A stretch of 64,000 nt of DNA from an uncultured Caldimonas sp. (GTDB lineage Bacteria; Pseudomonadota; Gammaproteobacteria; Burkholderiales; Burkholderiaceae): assembly GCF_946480305.1 (NCBI RefSeq), contig NZ_CAMLJQ010000002.1, forward strand, positions 186,001 through 250,000, in the 5' to 3' direction. The position numbers were made by a program, and so were the translations under genes. The notes beneath the pieces are model-generated. The model worked only from the letters and a program-made list of their open reading frames with translations. It did no database searches and was not told where the DNA came from. Each line of letters starts with the position of its first letter. The first letter of the stretch is position 1. This document shows positions 1 through 8,110 of this stretch, piece by piece.

Positions 1-20
1 GCGTGGTTCAATCGCGCCGC

Positions 21-845
21 ATGGAGCACACGTTCTTCCGAACCTGGAGCCGGCGACCGCACCCCGCGTTGCGGCCGTTGATCGACCGCTATTGGGGTTG
101 GGAAGCGCCCTGCGGGCACGCTGCGCCGCTGATGCCACTGCTGCCCGGCCCCGGCGGCATGGAGCTGATGTTCCACCAGGGCCGCGCATTCTGCGAGGCG
201 GGGTCGGTGGAATGGGCCGGCCCCGCCTCCCAACTGCTCACCGTGCAACGCGCCCCCCTGAGCCTCGCTGCCACCGGGCCGGTCCGCTTCATCTCGATCC
301 GCGTGCGCGCCGGCGCGGCCGAAGCCTTGCTGGGGCAACCGGTCGATGGTTTGAGCGACCGCATCGTCGATGCCGCCGAGGTGTGGCCGCTGGCGCGTGC
401 CATCGGCCCGGCGCTTGCCGGTGCCTCCGGTTTCAGCGCCCGGGCCGACCTGCTCGACCGCATGCTGCTGACCCGGTTGGCGCCCGAACGGGCAGGAAGC
501 GCGTGCATCCGTGCGGCAGCGGCTGAGCTCGAACGCCACAACGCCGGCATCGCCGAGTTGGCGCAACAGTCGGGTTGGTCATTGCGCCAATTTGAGAACC
601 GCTTTCGCGCGGCCACCGGCATGCCGCCCGCGCGCTTTCGGCGGCTGGCGCGCCTGCGTCGCACGGTGAAGGCATTGCTGCTGGCGCCGCGCAGTGAACC
701 GTTGACAGGACTGCTCGACGAGGCCTACTTCGACCAGGCACAACAGATCCGCGACTTCCGCTGCTTCATCGGCCTGACGCCCGGCGCGCTGCGCCTGCAG
801 GCCGAGGGTCGTCTGCACTTCTATCACCCGTCGTGGCCCGGGTGA
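21..845 (+). CDS. AraC family transcriptional regulator
   Basis: A DNA-binding regulator of the AraC/XylS class. The C-terminal third carries two helix-turn-helix segments (first around 'IAELAQQSGWSLRQFENRFR'), followed by the usual 'GLTPGALR' end of the fold. The N-terminal part resembles the effector-binding half of AraC proteins and begins with an 'HPALRPLIDRYWGWE' pattern seen in many of them. I chose the ATG at 21, which gives 274 residues. A GTG at 3 is in frame, and the frame is open to the left edge, so a longer start outside the window cannot be excluded. The ABM monooxygenase gene follows 85 nt downstream on the same strand and is a plausible target. Effector unknown. Confidence 0.88.
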   Translation: MEHTFFRTWSRRPHPALRPLIDRYWGWEAPCGHAAPLMPLLPGPGGMELMFHQGRAFCEAGSVEWAGPASQLLTVQRAPLSLAATGPVRFISIRVRAGAAEALLGQPVDGLSDRIVDAAEVWPLARAIGPALAGASGFSARADLLDRMLLTRLAPERAGSACIRAAAAELERHNAGIAELAQQSGWSLRQFENRFRAATGMPPARFRRLARLRRTVKALLLAPRSEPLTGLLDEAYFDQAQQIRDFRCFIGLTPGALRLQAEGRLHFYHPSWPG

Positions 846-930
846 ACGGCACGCGGCATTGCGCTTTTGTACAAGCCCCGCCGCTCGCTCCGCGGCAAGC
901 TCTGCGGCCTTCACCACCGCAGGAGCGACC

Positions 931-1236
931 ATGATCATCTATGTGCAACTCACCGCCCACCCCGGCCGCGCCGACGACGTGCTGCGCTGCTTGAGCGAGG
1001 TGGCGAGCGCCACGCGCCAAGAGCCGGGCGCGTTGTCATACGCGGTGCACCAGGAGCAGGAGCACCCCGAGCGCCTGAGCGTCTACGAGCGCTATCGCGA
1101 TGCAGCGGCCTGCGATGCGCACATGCGCAGCGAGGCCGTTCAGCATCTGCTGCGGCGGTTCGAGACGCTGTTGAGCGAGCCGCCCCGCATCACCGTGCTG
1201 CGCTGGCACGCGGGGTTTGGGATGGAGGGGGCGTAG
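931..1236 (+). CDS. Antibiotic biosynthesis monooxygenase (ABM) domain protein
   Basis: A 101-residue single-domain protein of the ABM/YgiN type, a dimeric ferredoxin-like fold that usually oxidises small aromatics or quinols without a metal cofactor. It opens with the typical first strand 'MIIYVQLTAHPGRADDV' and has the family phrase 'QEPGALSYAVHQEQEHPE' and then 'SVYERYRD' before a helix with 'HMRSEAVQHLLRRF'. The ATG at 931 is preceded by AGGAGCGACC, a good ribosome binding site; an upstream in-frame start would add a segment with no family match. Its substrate is unknown; the AraC gene just upstream probably regulates it. Confidence 0.85.
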   Translation: MIIYVQLTAHPGRADDVLRCLSEVASATRQEPGALSYAVHQEQEHPERLSVYERYRDAAACDAHMRSEAVQHLLRRFETLLSEPPRITVLRWHAGFGMEGA

Positions 1237-1349
1237 TTGCGGGTCAGCCGCGCCGAAACTGTGTGCAGCTGACTCCAATTGAAGACAAACGCGACGACGT
1301 GCTTCAGAGGCTCGGGGTCCCGTCGTTGCAAGTCACCTGGGTGACGGCC

Positions 1350-1655
1350 CTAGGTCGACCTGGGAGCGCGGGCAGCGAGTTTCTCGCGAAGCTCATCGCT
1401 ACCCTTGGACTCGATGAGTGCGCGCAGCTCGGCTGCGTCGAGAGTGTTCCAAACGTGCCCACACCGGGTGCAGGCCTTGAAGCACTGGCGACCGATCAAC
1501 CGCACCGAACGTCGCAACGTCAAGAGCTTGATGCCGCGTGGAAAGAACTTCTCCGCGCTTCCATCTTCCGAGCCATCTGCGACGACTCGTCCATCGACCA
1601 ACTCGCCTCAGCCACAAGCAGGGCAGGCATTCGCGTTTTGGTGCGTAGTGCTCAT
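1350..1655 (-). pseudogene. Small zinc-ribbon protein gene interrupted by an in-frame TGA
   Basis: Read on the minus strand from the ATG at 1655, this frame encodes a short leader ending in CPACG, then a TGA stop at 1610-1608, then about 85 further codons in the same frame. The downstream part has a second Cys pair ('CTRCGHVW') and a C-terminal helix ('AELRALIESKGSDELREKL'), so the two halves together make a typical four-cysteine zinc ribbon with one pair on each side of the stop. The downstream part alone could start at a TTG (1601) but would lack half of its metal site. Most simply a nonsense mutation in a small hypothetical zinc-ribbon protein. It lies in a gene-poor stretch. Confidence 0.55.
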
Positions 1656-1690
1656 ATTTTTGCGATGCGGGCTGCCGGCTCTCGGCTCTG

Positions 1691-2080
1691 CTACTCGCCC
1701 GCCTGCAGCATGGCCCCCATGCGCTGATGAACGAGGTTGATCGCCTTCAGCGGACGCAGCATGACCTTGAACTCAACGATGCGCCCTGCTTCATTCCACT
1801 TGATGATGTCCACGCCGTTGACAAGAACACCGTCGATCTCCGTCTCGAACTCCAGCATCGCGTCGTTGGTGCCGGTGATCTCGCGGACGTAGCGAAACGT
1901 CGGGTTGAAGAACACCTGGAAGGCCGCCCCCAAGTACATCGCCGTCAGTTTCTTCCCGCGTTGCGGTGTATGCACGACCGGAGAGAGGAATACAGCGTCT
2001 GCATCCAGCAGCGCATCGAGCCCGCGAGGATTTCGCTCGTTGACGAGCCGATGCCAAATGTCGATGGGGTGTTCTGTCAT
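1691..2080 (-). CDS. SnoaL-like / NTF2-fold protein
   Basis: About 129 residues in the NTF2 (SnoaL-like) fold: helix 'WHRLVNERNPRGLDALLDADAVFLSPVVHTP', then a curved sheet with 'FEVETEIDG'-type strands and 'GVDIIKWNEAGRIVEFKVMLRPLKAI', a phrase common in SnoaL-like hypothetical proteins. I chose the ATG at 2080 because it is preceded by GAGGAGACATTC; the longer frame to 2134 has no better site. Such folds bind small hydrophobic ligands or act as isomerases and cyclases, but no catalytic residue can be assigned. Monocistronic as far as I can see. Confidence 0.8.
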   Translation of the reverse strand: MTEHPIDIWHRLVNERNPRGLDALLDADAVFLSPVVHTPQRGKKLTAMYLGAAFQVFFNPTFRYVREITGTNDAMLEFETEIDGVLVNGVDIIKWNEAGRIVEFKVMLRPLKAINLVHQRMGAMLQAGE

Positions 2081-2256
2081 GAATGTCTCCTCGTATTGGA
2101 TGAGGGGCAACGCAATAGACGTAGGTGCCGACATGGAGTAAGGCTACATGGAACAGAGCAGGCCGCACGGTTGGAGATCGCGTCGTTCATGGCGCTCGTC
2201 GTTGCAGTTGAGGGCCGCGCTGGCAACATGACGGCCGCTGGGCGGTGAGGTCATGC

Positions 2257-2490
2257 TCACGCTGCACCGTAAACCTTGTCCAGAAGCTTCTGGCTCGCAC
2301 CCTCGAGCAAGCGTTCAAGGTCGGACCGGGTGGACGGCCGCGCCAATCCGAGCATGACCTTCCACAACAGAACCCTGCTCATGTAGGCCGACCACGGCAT
2401 CCGCTCGGTGACCGTGAAGACCGCTTTGGTCTTGTTCGACTGAGCGTAGAAGAGCCGTGCGGCGACCCGCACCTTCGGCCGCCAGAACAT
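2257..2490 (-). CDS. Hypothetical protein, small, possibly a 3' gene remnant
   Basis: About 77 residues if started at the ATG at 2490; the frame stays open upstream to 2613. Third codon positions over the last 65 codons are strongly G/C, which supports real coding in this frame, and the end is helical ('RSDLERLLEGASQKLLDKVYG'). I recognise no family. Since the region is gene-poor and flanked by a broken gene, this could be the tail of a decayed longer gene. It would be transcribed towards the SnoaL-like gene. Confidence 0.4.
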   Translation of the reverse strand: MFWRPKVRVAARLFYAQSNKTKAVFTVTERMPWSAYMSRVLLWKVMLGLARPSTRSDLERLLEGASQKLLDKVYGAA

Positions 2491-2543
2491 GGGGACCCGT
2501 GCGAACCAAGGGCAACGTCCATTGAGCCGCCAAACTGATACCC

Positions 2544-2789
2544 CTAAACGACAACGTCGAATGCAAGATCCGATGGGCGCAAGGCAGCTGCCGTGCTCAC
2601 CGGCGGTACACAAATGAGTTCAGCCAGTTTGGCGTGAAGCGCACGTTTGAGAGGAGCGGGCTTCAAGAGCGGCAGCTCCTCCAGATGGCGCACAAAGTCG
2701 CCTCGCGGTGCGACCGCGAGTGTGCCGAGAAACAGGCGAGCCGATTCTCGGCGCAGCAGTCTGCGAAGCATTTTGCTCCCTTGACTCAA
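2544..2789 (-). CDS. Hypothetical small ORF, doubtful
   Basis: An open frame of 81 codons with a basic, helical N-terminus ('MLRRLLRRESARLF'). It overlaps the upstream extension of the neighbouring minus-strand ORF in another frame, so the two may be pieces of one frameshifted ancestor. I recognise no family and see no strong ribosome binding site. Listed because the region holds nothing else better supported. Confidence 0.2.
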   Translation of the reverse strand: MSQGSKMLRRLLRRESARLFLGTLAVAPRGDFVRHLEELPLLKPAPLKRALHAKLAELICVPPVSTAAALRPSDLAFDVVV

Positions 2790-2883
2790 AACGTGACGTT
2801 GATCGGCATGCGGCGGTATCGGGGGAGGTCAACCACCTGTTGGGAGTTGGAGTTGCTTCAGTTCGGTGGACTGGCTCAACGCA

Positions 2884-3195
2884 CTATGCCTCGATCCTGT
2901 CGACAAACTCAATTCCCCCCAAGCGGTCGCCCTTGAGTATGTCCAGCACGACCAGTCCCAATGTCGGATGCCAGAGCAGAACATTGGTGTCGAACTGCCA
3001 GTCGGAACCGTGCTGGTTCGGATTGCGAGGCGAAACATAGCCAACGTAGGCCGGGCTCTCCCATTCCCCCCGGCCACACTGGCGCAATGCCTCCGGCAGC
3101 CAAGCAAACTCCGGGGCTTGCTCCCTCACTGCCTCGATCAACATCTCAGGTTCGAAGCCCCCACTGAGGTCTTTCCTTGCCTTGAAGATTTTCAT
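2884..3195 (-). CDS. Hypothetical protein (103 residues)
   Basis: The protein has a balanced, globular composition: 'FEPEMLIEAVREQAPEFAWLPEALRQCG', then a tryptophan-rich sheet region ('WESPAYVGYV', 'DWQFDTNVLLWHPTLG') and a regular strand-turn end ('LVVLDILKGDRLGGIEFVDRI'). That pattern looks like a real soluble domain rather than a shadow frame. I do not recognise the family. No partner gene is evident; it sits in the lower-GC, gene-poor patch between about 1.3 and 4.8 kb that also holds the orphan gene at 3612-4583. Confidence 0.5.
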   Translation of the reverse strand: MKIFKARKDLSGGFEPEMLIEAVREQAPEFAWLPEALRQCGRGEWESPAYVGYVSPRNPNQHGSDWQFDTNVLLWHPTLGLVVLDILKGDRLGGIEFVDRIEA

Positions 3196-3611
3196 GTCAC
3201 GGGCCCACGCTTGACAGTTGCTGCGCAGCTCACTTCTCTCGGGAACCGAGCCGTCCCAACGGTAGAAACGACCAAATCAGCAGAGCGTCATAACCCCAGC
3301 TCCAAAGCGAGAAGAGGGTTCGGGACCCGCCCCATGAGGCATCGCTGACAGGGCAGCGAGTACGAGCAGCGCAACGGAACCTAGGCACGCGACAACAAGC
3401 CGAAGGAGAACGGCTACCAGTGGATGTGTCTCTGGAGACGGTGACCGTACTCTTCCGTAAGCTCCCCCGTCAAGTAGACATTCCAGAACTGGAATCTGCG
3501 GCGGTTGTGATCCTGGGCAGGAATTGCCGTGGAGGCACGCCTCCCAGGGCGTCATGAGGGCGGCGCTCAGTGTAGGCGCCTGCGGACTGTGCGAGCGCAT
3601 TTCTTCGAGTG
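3196..3611. other. Gene-poor stretch; one doubtful minus-strand ORF
   Basis: About 416 bases with no well-supported gene. A minus-strand frame from an ATG at 3555 to 3277 could encode 92 residues with one hydrophobic helix ('LVAVLLRLVVACLGSVALLV'), but codon use is mixed and there is no convincing ribosome binding site. I see no RNA gene, repeat or clear terminator here. Confidence 0.3.
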
Positions 3612-4583
3612 CTATGCGACGCTACTTTTTCCGCCGCTCTTGAGCTTTATATTTCCGAATGTGTTTGCCACCTTCCAAACACCGGGCACCGGGTTAGATT
3701 TGTCGTCGTTTATCTGTGCGTAACGTCGAGGCGTATATGTTTTCCCAGTGGAAGAAGAAAAGCTGATGTGAACGGACTGCATGGCGGTGTCAGTTCGATT
3801 GATCCACGTTGGCCGGTTCATGTATGGCCCCGAGCTTTTCTTTGCACGGTTCGCTACGAATGACTGTAGCCAACTGTCGGCAGGCAGCCCGCCGGATACC
3901 GTGATAAATTGCGGACACCGATATGTATTTGCAACCACATTCTTACTGTAATCTTCTTGAATTTGCTGATTGGCGGGAAAACAATCAACGAGAAACTTCC
4001 AGATGTGGACAGGCTCTGTGGGGTAGCCGAGAGACTGCACGAACGGTTCGCGGCTTATATAACTCAAGGAACGTTGGCACAGATCACTGACATTGCTGTG
4101 AAACAGCGATTGCACACACTCTTGCGCTGCACATAAGATAAGCCACTGTATTGGATGTGCATACTCTCCGTGCGATCTCGTAACAAGGTCGCGGTATAGG
4201 TACTTTCGTTCCACAACGAGCCTAAACGCATCCGTCTTGAGTTGGCTGGCCAGAATGACGACGTGCTGGCTAAACCCGAATCCCTGCCCCACCGTTGACA
4301 GGGCTCGGGAGAAGGCTCCCGCCACTTCGCTCTCGTACTTGACTCCGTTCACCTCGTGTAATGCCGTCTGATATTCCTGCTCCAAAAGCCCGCTCAATCG
4401 CTTGGCAAGGCACTTGCAGATTTCCAGATCGCTCAAGATCTTGGCGCATGTGGCGTAGTCGTTCATGTCTTTCCACCACAAGATCGGGTCGCTTGTATCG
4501 ATTCCACTCGTCGAGTCAGATTTAAAGTAGTCGCCGAGGAACTGAGCGATCTCTTGCCGGCTGGCCTTGTGAATCGTGGTCAA
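3612..4583 (-). CDS. Orphan protein of unknown function, low GC, probably transferred
   Basis: A 323-residue soluble protein with no signal peptide or membrane helix. It starts at a TTG preceded by AAGGAG with six bases of spacing, a strong site. The sequence is clearly protein-like: 'QFLGDYFKSDSTSGIDTSDP', 'AGAFSRALSTVGQGFGFSQH', then a Trp/Tyr-rich C-terminal half ending 'YAQINDDKSNPVPGVWKVAN'. Base composition is near 50% GC by eye against about two-thirds in neighbouring genes, and codon use includes many A/T-ending codons. This suggests recent acquisition. I do not recognise the family and found no catalytic motif. It has no obvious operon partner. Confidence 0.75.
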   Translation of the reverse strand: MTTIHKASRQEIAQFLGDYFKSDSTSGIDTSDPILWWKDMNDYATCAKILSDLEICKCLAKRLSGLLEQEYQTALHEVNGVKYESEVAGAFSRALSTVGQGFGFSQHVVILASQLKTDAFRLVVERKYLYRDLVTRSHGEYAHPIQWLILCAAQECVQSLFHSNVSDLCQRSLSYISREPFVQSLGYPTEPVHIWKFLVDCFPANQQIQEDYSKNVVANTYRCPQFITVSGGLPADSWLQSFVANRAKKSSGPYMNRPTWINRTDTAMQSVHISFSSSTGKTYTPRRYAQINDDKSNPVPGVWKVANTFGNIKLKSGGKSSVA

Positions 4584-4838
4584 AATATGCTCCTTGGAGT
4601 GGAGAGGTGCGTAGCAGGAACAAATTCCGCTTTCGCACCTCGTCCAGGCGGTGGCGCTTACGTTGTTGCAGGGCGGTTCGAGCCCCTGGAAGGAGAAACA
4701 GCGGATGCCTCCCGGGCGACACGTTTTAGAACTTCACGAAGCGGAAAGCGGTGCAGCAACTGTGATGAATATAGAACCTGGTGCCTGGGCAGCGAATCCC
4801 CTGCCCGCGGCTGACAATGCTTACAGGGTCTCCCTAAG

Positions 4839-5024
4839 CTACGCTTCGTAAGGCTCGACCGCTGTTGCTCCGGAGGCCGCAAGAGCCAAGCTGACCAGGT
4901 GGGTTGCGGCACTGCCGGCCTGCACCATCGGCCTGGGAGCCTGCTCGGGCGCACCGCCGATAGCGGGCTGCGCATCTCGGTGAAGAAGCAGCGCGCCCCG
5001 CAGAGCGACAATGCCGCCTTTCAT
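4839..5024 (-). CDS. Hypothetical small protein (61 residues), doubtful
   Basis: A short minus-strand frame starting at an ATG 24 bases from the divergent DUF3297 gene. The peptide is Ala/Gly-rich with 'GGIVALRGALLLHRD' at its start. Codon third positions are moderately G/C. No family recognised, and no strong ribosome binding site. The preceding stretch 4584-4838 holds nothing I can support. Confidence 0.3.
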   Translation of the reverse strand: MKGGIVALRGALLLHRDAQPAIGGAPEQAPRPMVQAGSAATHLVSLALAASGATAVEPYEA

Positions 5025-5047
5025 CGCCACCGTTGAATCGCTTCACC

Positions 5048-5296
5048 ATGACCGACACCGCCGACCGCCCCGCGCTGCCCGACCGCCTGTCCATCGACCC
5101 GAAGAGCCCGCACCATGTGGCCGCCGTGTTTCAGCATGACATCGGCATCCGCTTCAACGGCAAGGAGCGCTTCGACGTGGAGGAGTACTGCATCAGCGAG
5201 GGCTGGGTGCGCGTGCCGGCCGGCAAGACGCTGGACCGCAAGGGCAACCCGCTGATGATCAAGCTGAACGGTAAGGTCGAGGCGTTCTACCGCTGA
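5048..5296 (+). CDS. DUF3297 family protein
   Basis: An 82-residue protein that matches the DUF3297 family nearly end to end: 'LPDRLSIDPKSPHHVAAVF', then 'HDIGIRFNGKER', 'VEEYCISEGWVRVPAGKT' and 'KGNPLMIKLNGKVEAFYR'. The family is common in Proteobacteria and short, with no established biochemical role; some members are mislabelled glutathione peroxidase. I chose the ATG at 5048 because it begins the conserved N-terminus; an in-frame TTG at 5033 adds five residues. Confidence 0.9.
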   Translation: MTDTADRPALPDRLSIDPKSPHHVAAVFQHDIGIRFNGKERFDVEEYCISEGWVRVPAGKTLDRKGNPLMIKLNGKVEAFYR

Positions 5297-5322
5297 ACGC
5301 GGCGCCCCTGCCGCACAGAACC

Positions 5323-5784
5323 ATGGCAGCGCACGCGCCCGCAATCGAACTCGATGCCGAAAGCGGGCGCATCGTGTTTCTCGGGTGCACCTTTTCGTCG
5401 GCCAGCACCTTGGGTGATGTGCCTGCGCACTTCGAGGTGCGCACGCAGGAGGCGCTGGTCCATGAGCAGCGTGTGCCATGCACCTTCGCGAACGCAACGG
5501 CCGACGAGGGCGGCACGCGGTATTCGCTGGCGTTGCGCTTCGAGCGTGATCGGCTCGTCAGCCTGTTCATCACGATCGAGCCGAAGCACCTGCAACAACT
5601 GACGGACGATGCGTTCTACGCCAGCATCGACGAGCGCTGGCGCGTGCATGAGCGATGGCTCGCCGCGATGGGTGTGCCGGAAGGCGTGAACGACGTGGGG
5701 CGTTCGACGGTGGGCGTTGCGCGTGACAAGAGCGAGAACGTCTACATCTACCTGCACACCGAGCACAACACCTGGGCGCGCTGA
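5323..5784 (+). CDS. Hypothetical protein (153 residues)
   Basis: This gene lies 26 bases after the DUF3297 gene and is probably co-transcribed with it. The protein is soluble: a strand-rich N-terminal half ('RIVFLGCTFSSASTLGDVPAHFEVRT' region) and a helical end with 'DERWRVHERWLAAMGVPEG', closing with 'ENVYIYLHTEHNTWAR'. The full-length frame with normal codon use supports a real gene. I do not recognise the family and see no catalytic or metal-binding motif. Confidence 0.7.
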   Translation: MAAHAPAIELDAESGRIVFLGCTFSSASTLGDVPAHFEVRTQEALVHEQRVPCTFANATADEGGTRYSLALRFERDRLVSLFITIEPKHLQQLTDDAFYASIDERWRVHERWLAAMGVPEGVNDVGRSTVGVARDKSENVYIYLHTEHNTWAR

Positions 5785-5796
5785 CGCACCGCCGAG

Positions 5797-6279
5797 CTAC
5801 GCGCCGGCCCGCCGGAACGCCATCACCCAGTTCGTCTCCCACTGCACGCCGCCGTCGAGCGAGAACGCCTGCTCCCAGCGCGCTTCGTCGTCGCCCAGGC
5901 GCAGCCATGTGAAGCGCACCTTCACGGCGCGGCCTTCGTCCTCGTCGTCGCCATAGAACTCGCCGCGCTCGCCCTGCCAGCCGCCGTGCACCGGCGGAAA
6001 CAGCGTGCCGGTGCGGCTGTCGATCCAGTAGATGGCCCACTGCCGCGTGGCCAGATCCAGCGTGCGCACCGAGCAGCCGGAAAAGCCTTCGCTCGGGCAC
6101 ACCATCTCGTCCACACTGACCAGCCCGCCCAGGTGCGACCACGCGCGGTGCGTGGCTTCGAACTCGCGCCATTCGGTGCAGCCGGCGTGGCGCTGCTTCA
6201 GCTTGCGGTTGGTGACGTGCCAGTGCCCCACGAGGAAGTCGAAGTCATGCGGGCGGCCGGTGTGGAGAGTGATGCTCAT
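5797..6279 (-). CDS. DUF1579-like small beta-barrel protein
   Basis: About 160 residues from the ATG at 6279. It opens with 'HDFDFLVGHWHVTNRKL', the phrase that marks DUF1579-like and calycin-like proteins, and has alternating strands such as 'ATRQWAIYWIDSRTGTLFPP' and 'RFTWLRLGDDEARWEQAFSL'. The start overlaps the stop of the NIPSNAP gene as ATGA, so the two are translationally coupled. Longer starts to 6417 would run inside the NIPSNAP gene. Function unknown; proteins of this fold often bind small hydrophobic ligands. Confidence 0.8.
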   Translation of the reverse strand: MSITLHTGRPHDFDFLVGHWHVTNRKLKQRHAGCTEWREFEATHRAWSHLGGLVSVDEMVCPSEGFSGCSVRTLDLATRQWAIYWIDSRTGTLFPPVHGGWQGERGEFYGDDEDEGRAVKVRFTWLRLGDDEARWEQAFSLDGGVQWETNWVMAFRRAGA

Positions 6280-6950
6280 GCTGATGCTCCAGTGAGGGCC
6301 ATGCGCAGGGCGGCCTGCGCGGTCGGTGCCAGGTTCAATTGCTGCGGCGCTGCGGCGAGGTGGGCTTGCAGTGCCTCCGGCCATCGCAACGCGGCGGGCG
6401 TGTGGAAGCACACCCACATCGGCTCGCCTTCACGCAGCGGCAGGCGCGGGTAGCCGTTGGGGCTGGCATCGGTGACGAACTGCGCGTGCTCGCGCGCACC
6501 GAGTGCCTGCAGTTGTTGCGACAGCGCCTGTTCGGCCGCATGTGCCAACGCCGCATCGGGCAGCGCGTGCAGTGGAAACAAGCTGGCCTGCAGTTGCGCG
6601 GGTGGCTGTTCATCCCACTCGAAGCCGGTGCGTCCGGGTGCGGGCCGCAGCAGCAAGGCATCGTGCCAGTCGGTCATCGTCGCGTTGGCGGCATCGCGGT
6701 GCCGTTGCCACGCGGGGCCACCGTAAAAGGCTTCGAGCGCGGGGCCGCGGCTGGCCACGTCGGCAAAGCCTCTCAGCCAGACGAAGCGGTCTGGCCGGTC
6801 AAGGTCGCGGAACGGGCCGATCACCTCGATGCCGACCTCGCGCTGCGTGTCGACCAGCTCTCGCTCGAACAGTTCGATCAGCACCTCGCGCTGGCCGGGG
6901 TGCAGGGTGTATTGCCGCAGTTCGTAGACGGTGGATGCCGTGGGGGGCAT
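6276..6950 (-). CDS. NIPSNAP family protein
   Basis: A 224-residue protein with the NIPSNAP ferredoxin-like domain at its start: 'VYELRQYTLHPGQREVLIELF', then 'GPFRDLDRPDRFVWLRGF' with the usual aromatic strand, and 'FYGGPAWQRHRDAAN'. The second half is a less conserved repeat of the fold. Biochemical role is not established for bacterial members. The gene is divergent from the WYL regulator (88 bp between starts) and ends overlapping the DUF1579-like gene, so the WYL protein is the obvious candidate to control both. Confidence 0.85.
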   Translation of the reverse strand: MPPTASTVYELRQYTLHPGQREVLIELFERELVDTQREVGIEVIGPFRDLDRPDRFVWLRGFADVASRGPALEAFYGGPAWQRHRDAANATMTDWHDALLLRPAPGRTGFEWDEQPPAQLQASLFPLHALPDAALAHAAEQALSQQLQALGAREHAQFVTDASPNGYPRLPLREGEPMWVCFHTPAALRWPEALQAHLAAAPQQLNLAPTAQAALRMALTGASA

Positions 6951-7038
6951 GGGTGGCTCCTGAGGGTGGTAGGACGAGCGTCATGTTGCTCGCCCAACGC
7001 TGACACCGCATGTCAGCCTTTTCTGCAACACTGCGGCG

Positions 7039-8007
7039 ATGCAAGCGAGCCGGCTGCTTTCGATCCTGATGCTGTTGCAGGCGCGCGGCCGCATCAGCGC
7101 GCACGCGCTGGCCGCCGAGCTGGAGGTTTCGGTGCGCACGATCTACCGCGACATCGACCAGCTCAGCGCGGCCGGCGTGCCGGTGTGGGCCGAAACAGGG
7201 CGCAGCGGCGGCTTCCAGCTGCGCGAAGGCTGGCGCACGCAGCTCACCGGGCTCACGCCCGACGAGGCACAGGCGGTGTTCCTGGCCGGGCTGCCCGGGC
7301 CGGCCCGCGAGCTGGGGCTGGGCGAGGCGATGGCCTCGGCGCAGCTGAAGCTGCTGGCCGCGCTACCCGCCGGCTGGGAGGCCGATGCGCGGCGGGTCAG
7401 CGCGCGCTTTCATCTCGATCCGGTCGATTGGTACCGGGCCGCGGCACCGGCCGAGCGCCTGCCCGCCGTGGCGCGCGCGGTGTGGGAATCGCGCCGCGTG
7501 TCGATGCGCTACGACAGCTGGAGCGGCGTGGCCGACCGGCAGGTCGACCCGCTCGGCCTGGTGCTGAAGGCCGGCGCGTGGTACCTGGTGGCACGTGCCG
7601 GCACCAAGGTGCGCACCTACCGGCTCGACAACGTGCACGCACTCTCGGTGACGGAGCACACCTTCGAGCCGCCGCGCGGTTTCGACTTGGCCGCGTACTG
7701 GAAGGCATCGGTCGAGCGCTTCGAGGCCGAGCTGTACCAGGGCGAAGCGCAGTTGCGCGTCTCCGCGCGGGGGCTCAAGTGGTTGCGTGACTTCCCCGCG
7801 GCGGTGGCCCAAGCCGCGCAACGCTCGGCGAGCGCGCCCGATGCCGAGGGCTGGGTGCGCGTGACCGTGCCGATCGAGTCGGTGGAGCATGCGGCCGGGC
7901 AGTTGCTGCGCCTGGGCAGCGAGGCGGTGGTGCTGCGGCCGGCGGCGCTGCGGCGGCGCATGGTGGAGCAGTTGCAGCAGATGACCGTGCTGTACGGCGC
8001 CGCCTGA
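7039..8007 (+). CDS. YafY-type WYL-domain transcriptional regulator
   Basis: A 322-residue regulator. Residues 1-60 form a winged helix of the HTH_11 type ('ARGRISAHALAAELEVSVRT' then 'IYRDIDQLSAAGVPVWAETG'). Residues about 135-220 form the WYL domain, with 'AWYLVARAGTKVRTYRLDNV' as its hallmark strand, and the C-terminal WCX extension follows. WYL domains sense ligands or nucleic acid, and YafY members usually act on the adjacent divergent operon. Here that operon is the NIPSNAP and DUF1579-like pair. Confidence 0.92.
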   Translation: MQASRLLSILMLLQARGRISAHALAAELEVSVRTIYRDIDQLSAAGVPVWAETGRSGGFQLREGWRTQLTGLTPDEAQAVFLAGLPGPARELGLGEAMASAQLKLLAALPAGWEADARRVSARFHLDPVDWYRAAAPAERLPAVARAVWESRRVSMRYDSWSGVADRQVDPLGLVLKAGAWYLVARAGTKVRTYRLDNVHALSVTEHTFEPPRGFDLAAYWKASVERFEAELYQGEAQLRVSARGLKWLRDFPAAVAQAAQRSASAPDAEGWVRVTVPIESVEHAAGQLLRLGSEAVVLRPAALRRRMVEQLQQMTVLYGAA

Positions 8008-8010
8008 AAC

Positions 8011-8070
8011 CTCACCTCACCCCTGCGCCATCGCGCCAGCGAACTGCGCGTGTGCTCCGGCAGCGCAAAG
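8011..8070. repeat. Degraded copy of the 3' end of the downstream MocR gene
   Basis: About 60 bp just after the WYL gene closely match bases 9491-9551, the last codons of the MocR gene. On the minus strand the copy still reads 'FALPEHTRSSLAR', compared with 'FALLEHTRNSLAR' at the true MocR C-terminus, and the shared stretch has only a handful of differences including one single-base gap. The two copies are direct repeats that flank the diguanylate cyclase gene. This looks like a leftover of a duplication or of an insertion that brought in the cyclase. Confidence 0.6.
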
Positions 8071-8110
8071 GCGGGCATGCGGGTGCCGCTGGCGCCCTTC
8101 GCTCGGGTGT

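Noticed and set aside
1608..1610. TGA as a selenocysteine codon in the zinc-ribbon gene.
   Set aside because: It does not sit in a redox motif position and I see no selenocysteine-insertion hairpin right after it; a nonsense mutation is simpler.
4669..4688. A GGTTCGAGCCCC-like stretch resembling a tRNA T-arm, possible attachment site.
   Set aside because: The five-base stems do not pair properly, there is no acceptor or anticodon arm upstream, and no integrase is in the window.
6339..7790. A 483-codon plus-strand open frame.
   Set aside because: Antisense to the NIPSNAP gene and out of frame with the WYL regulator, both of which have clear family signatures.
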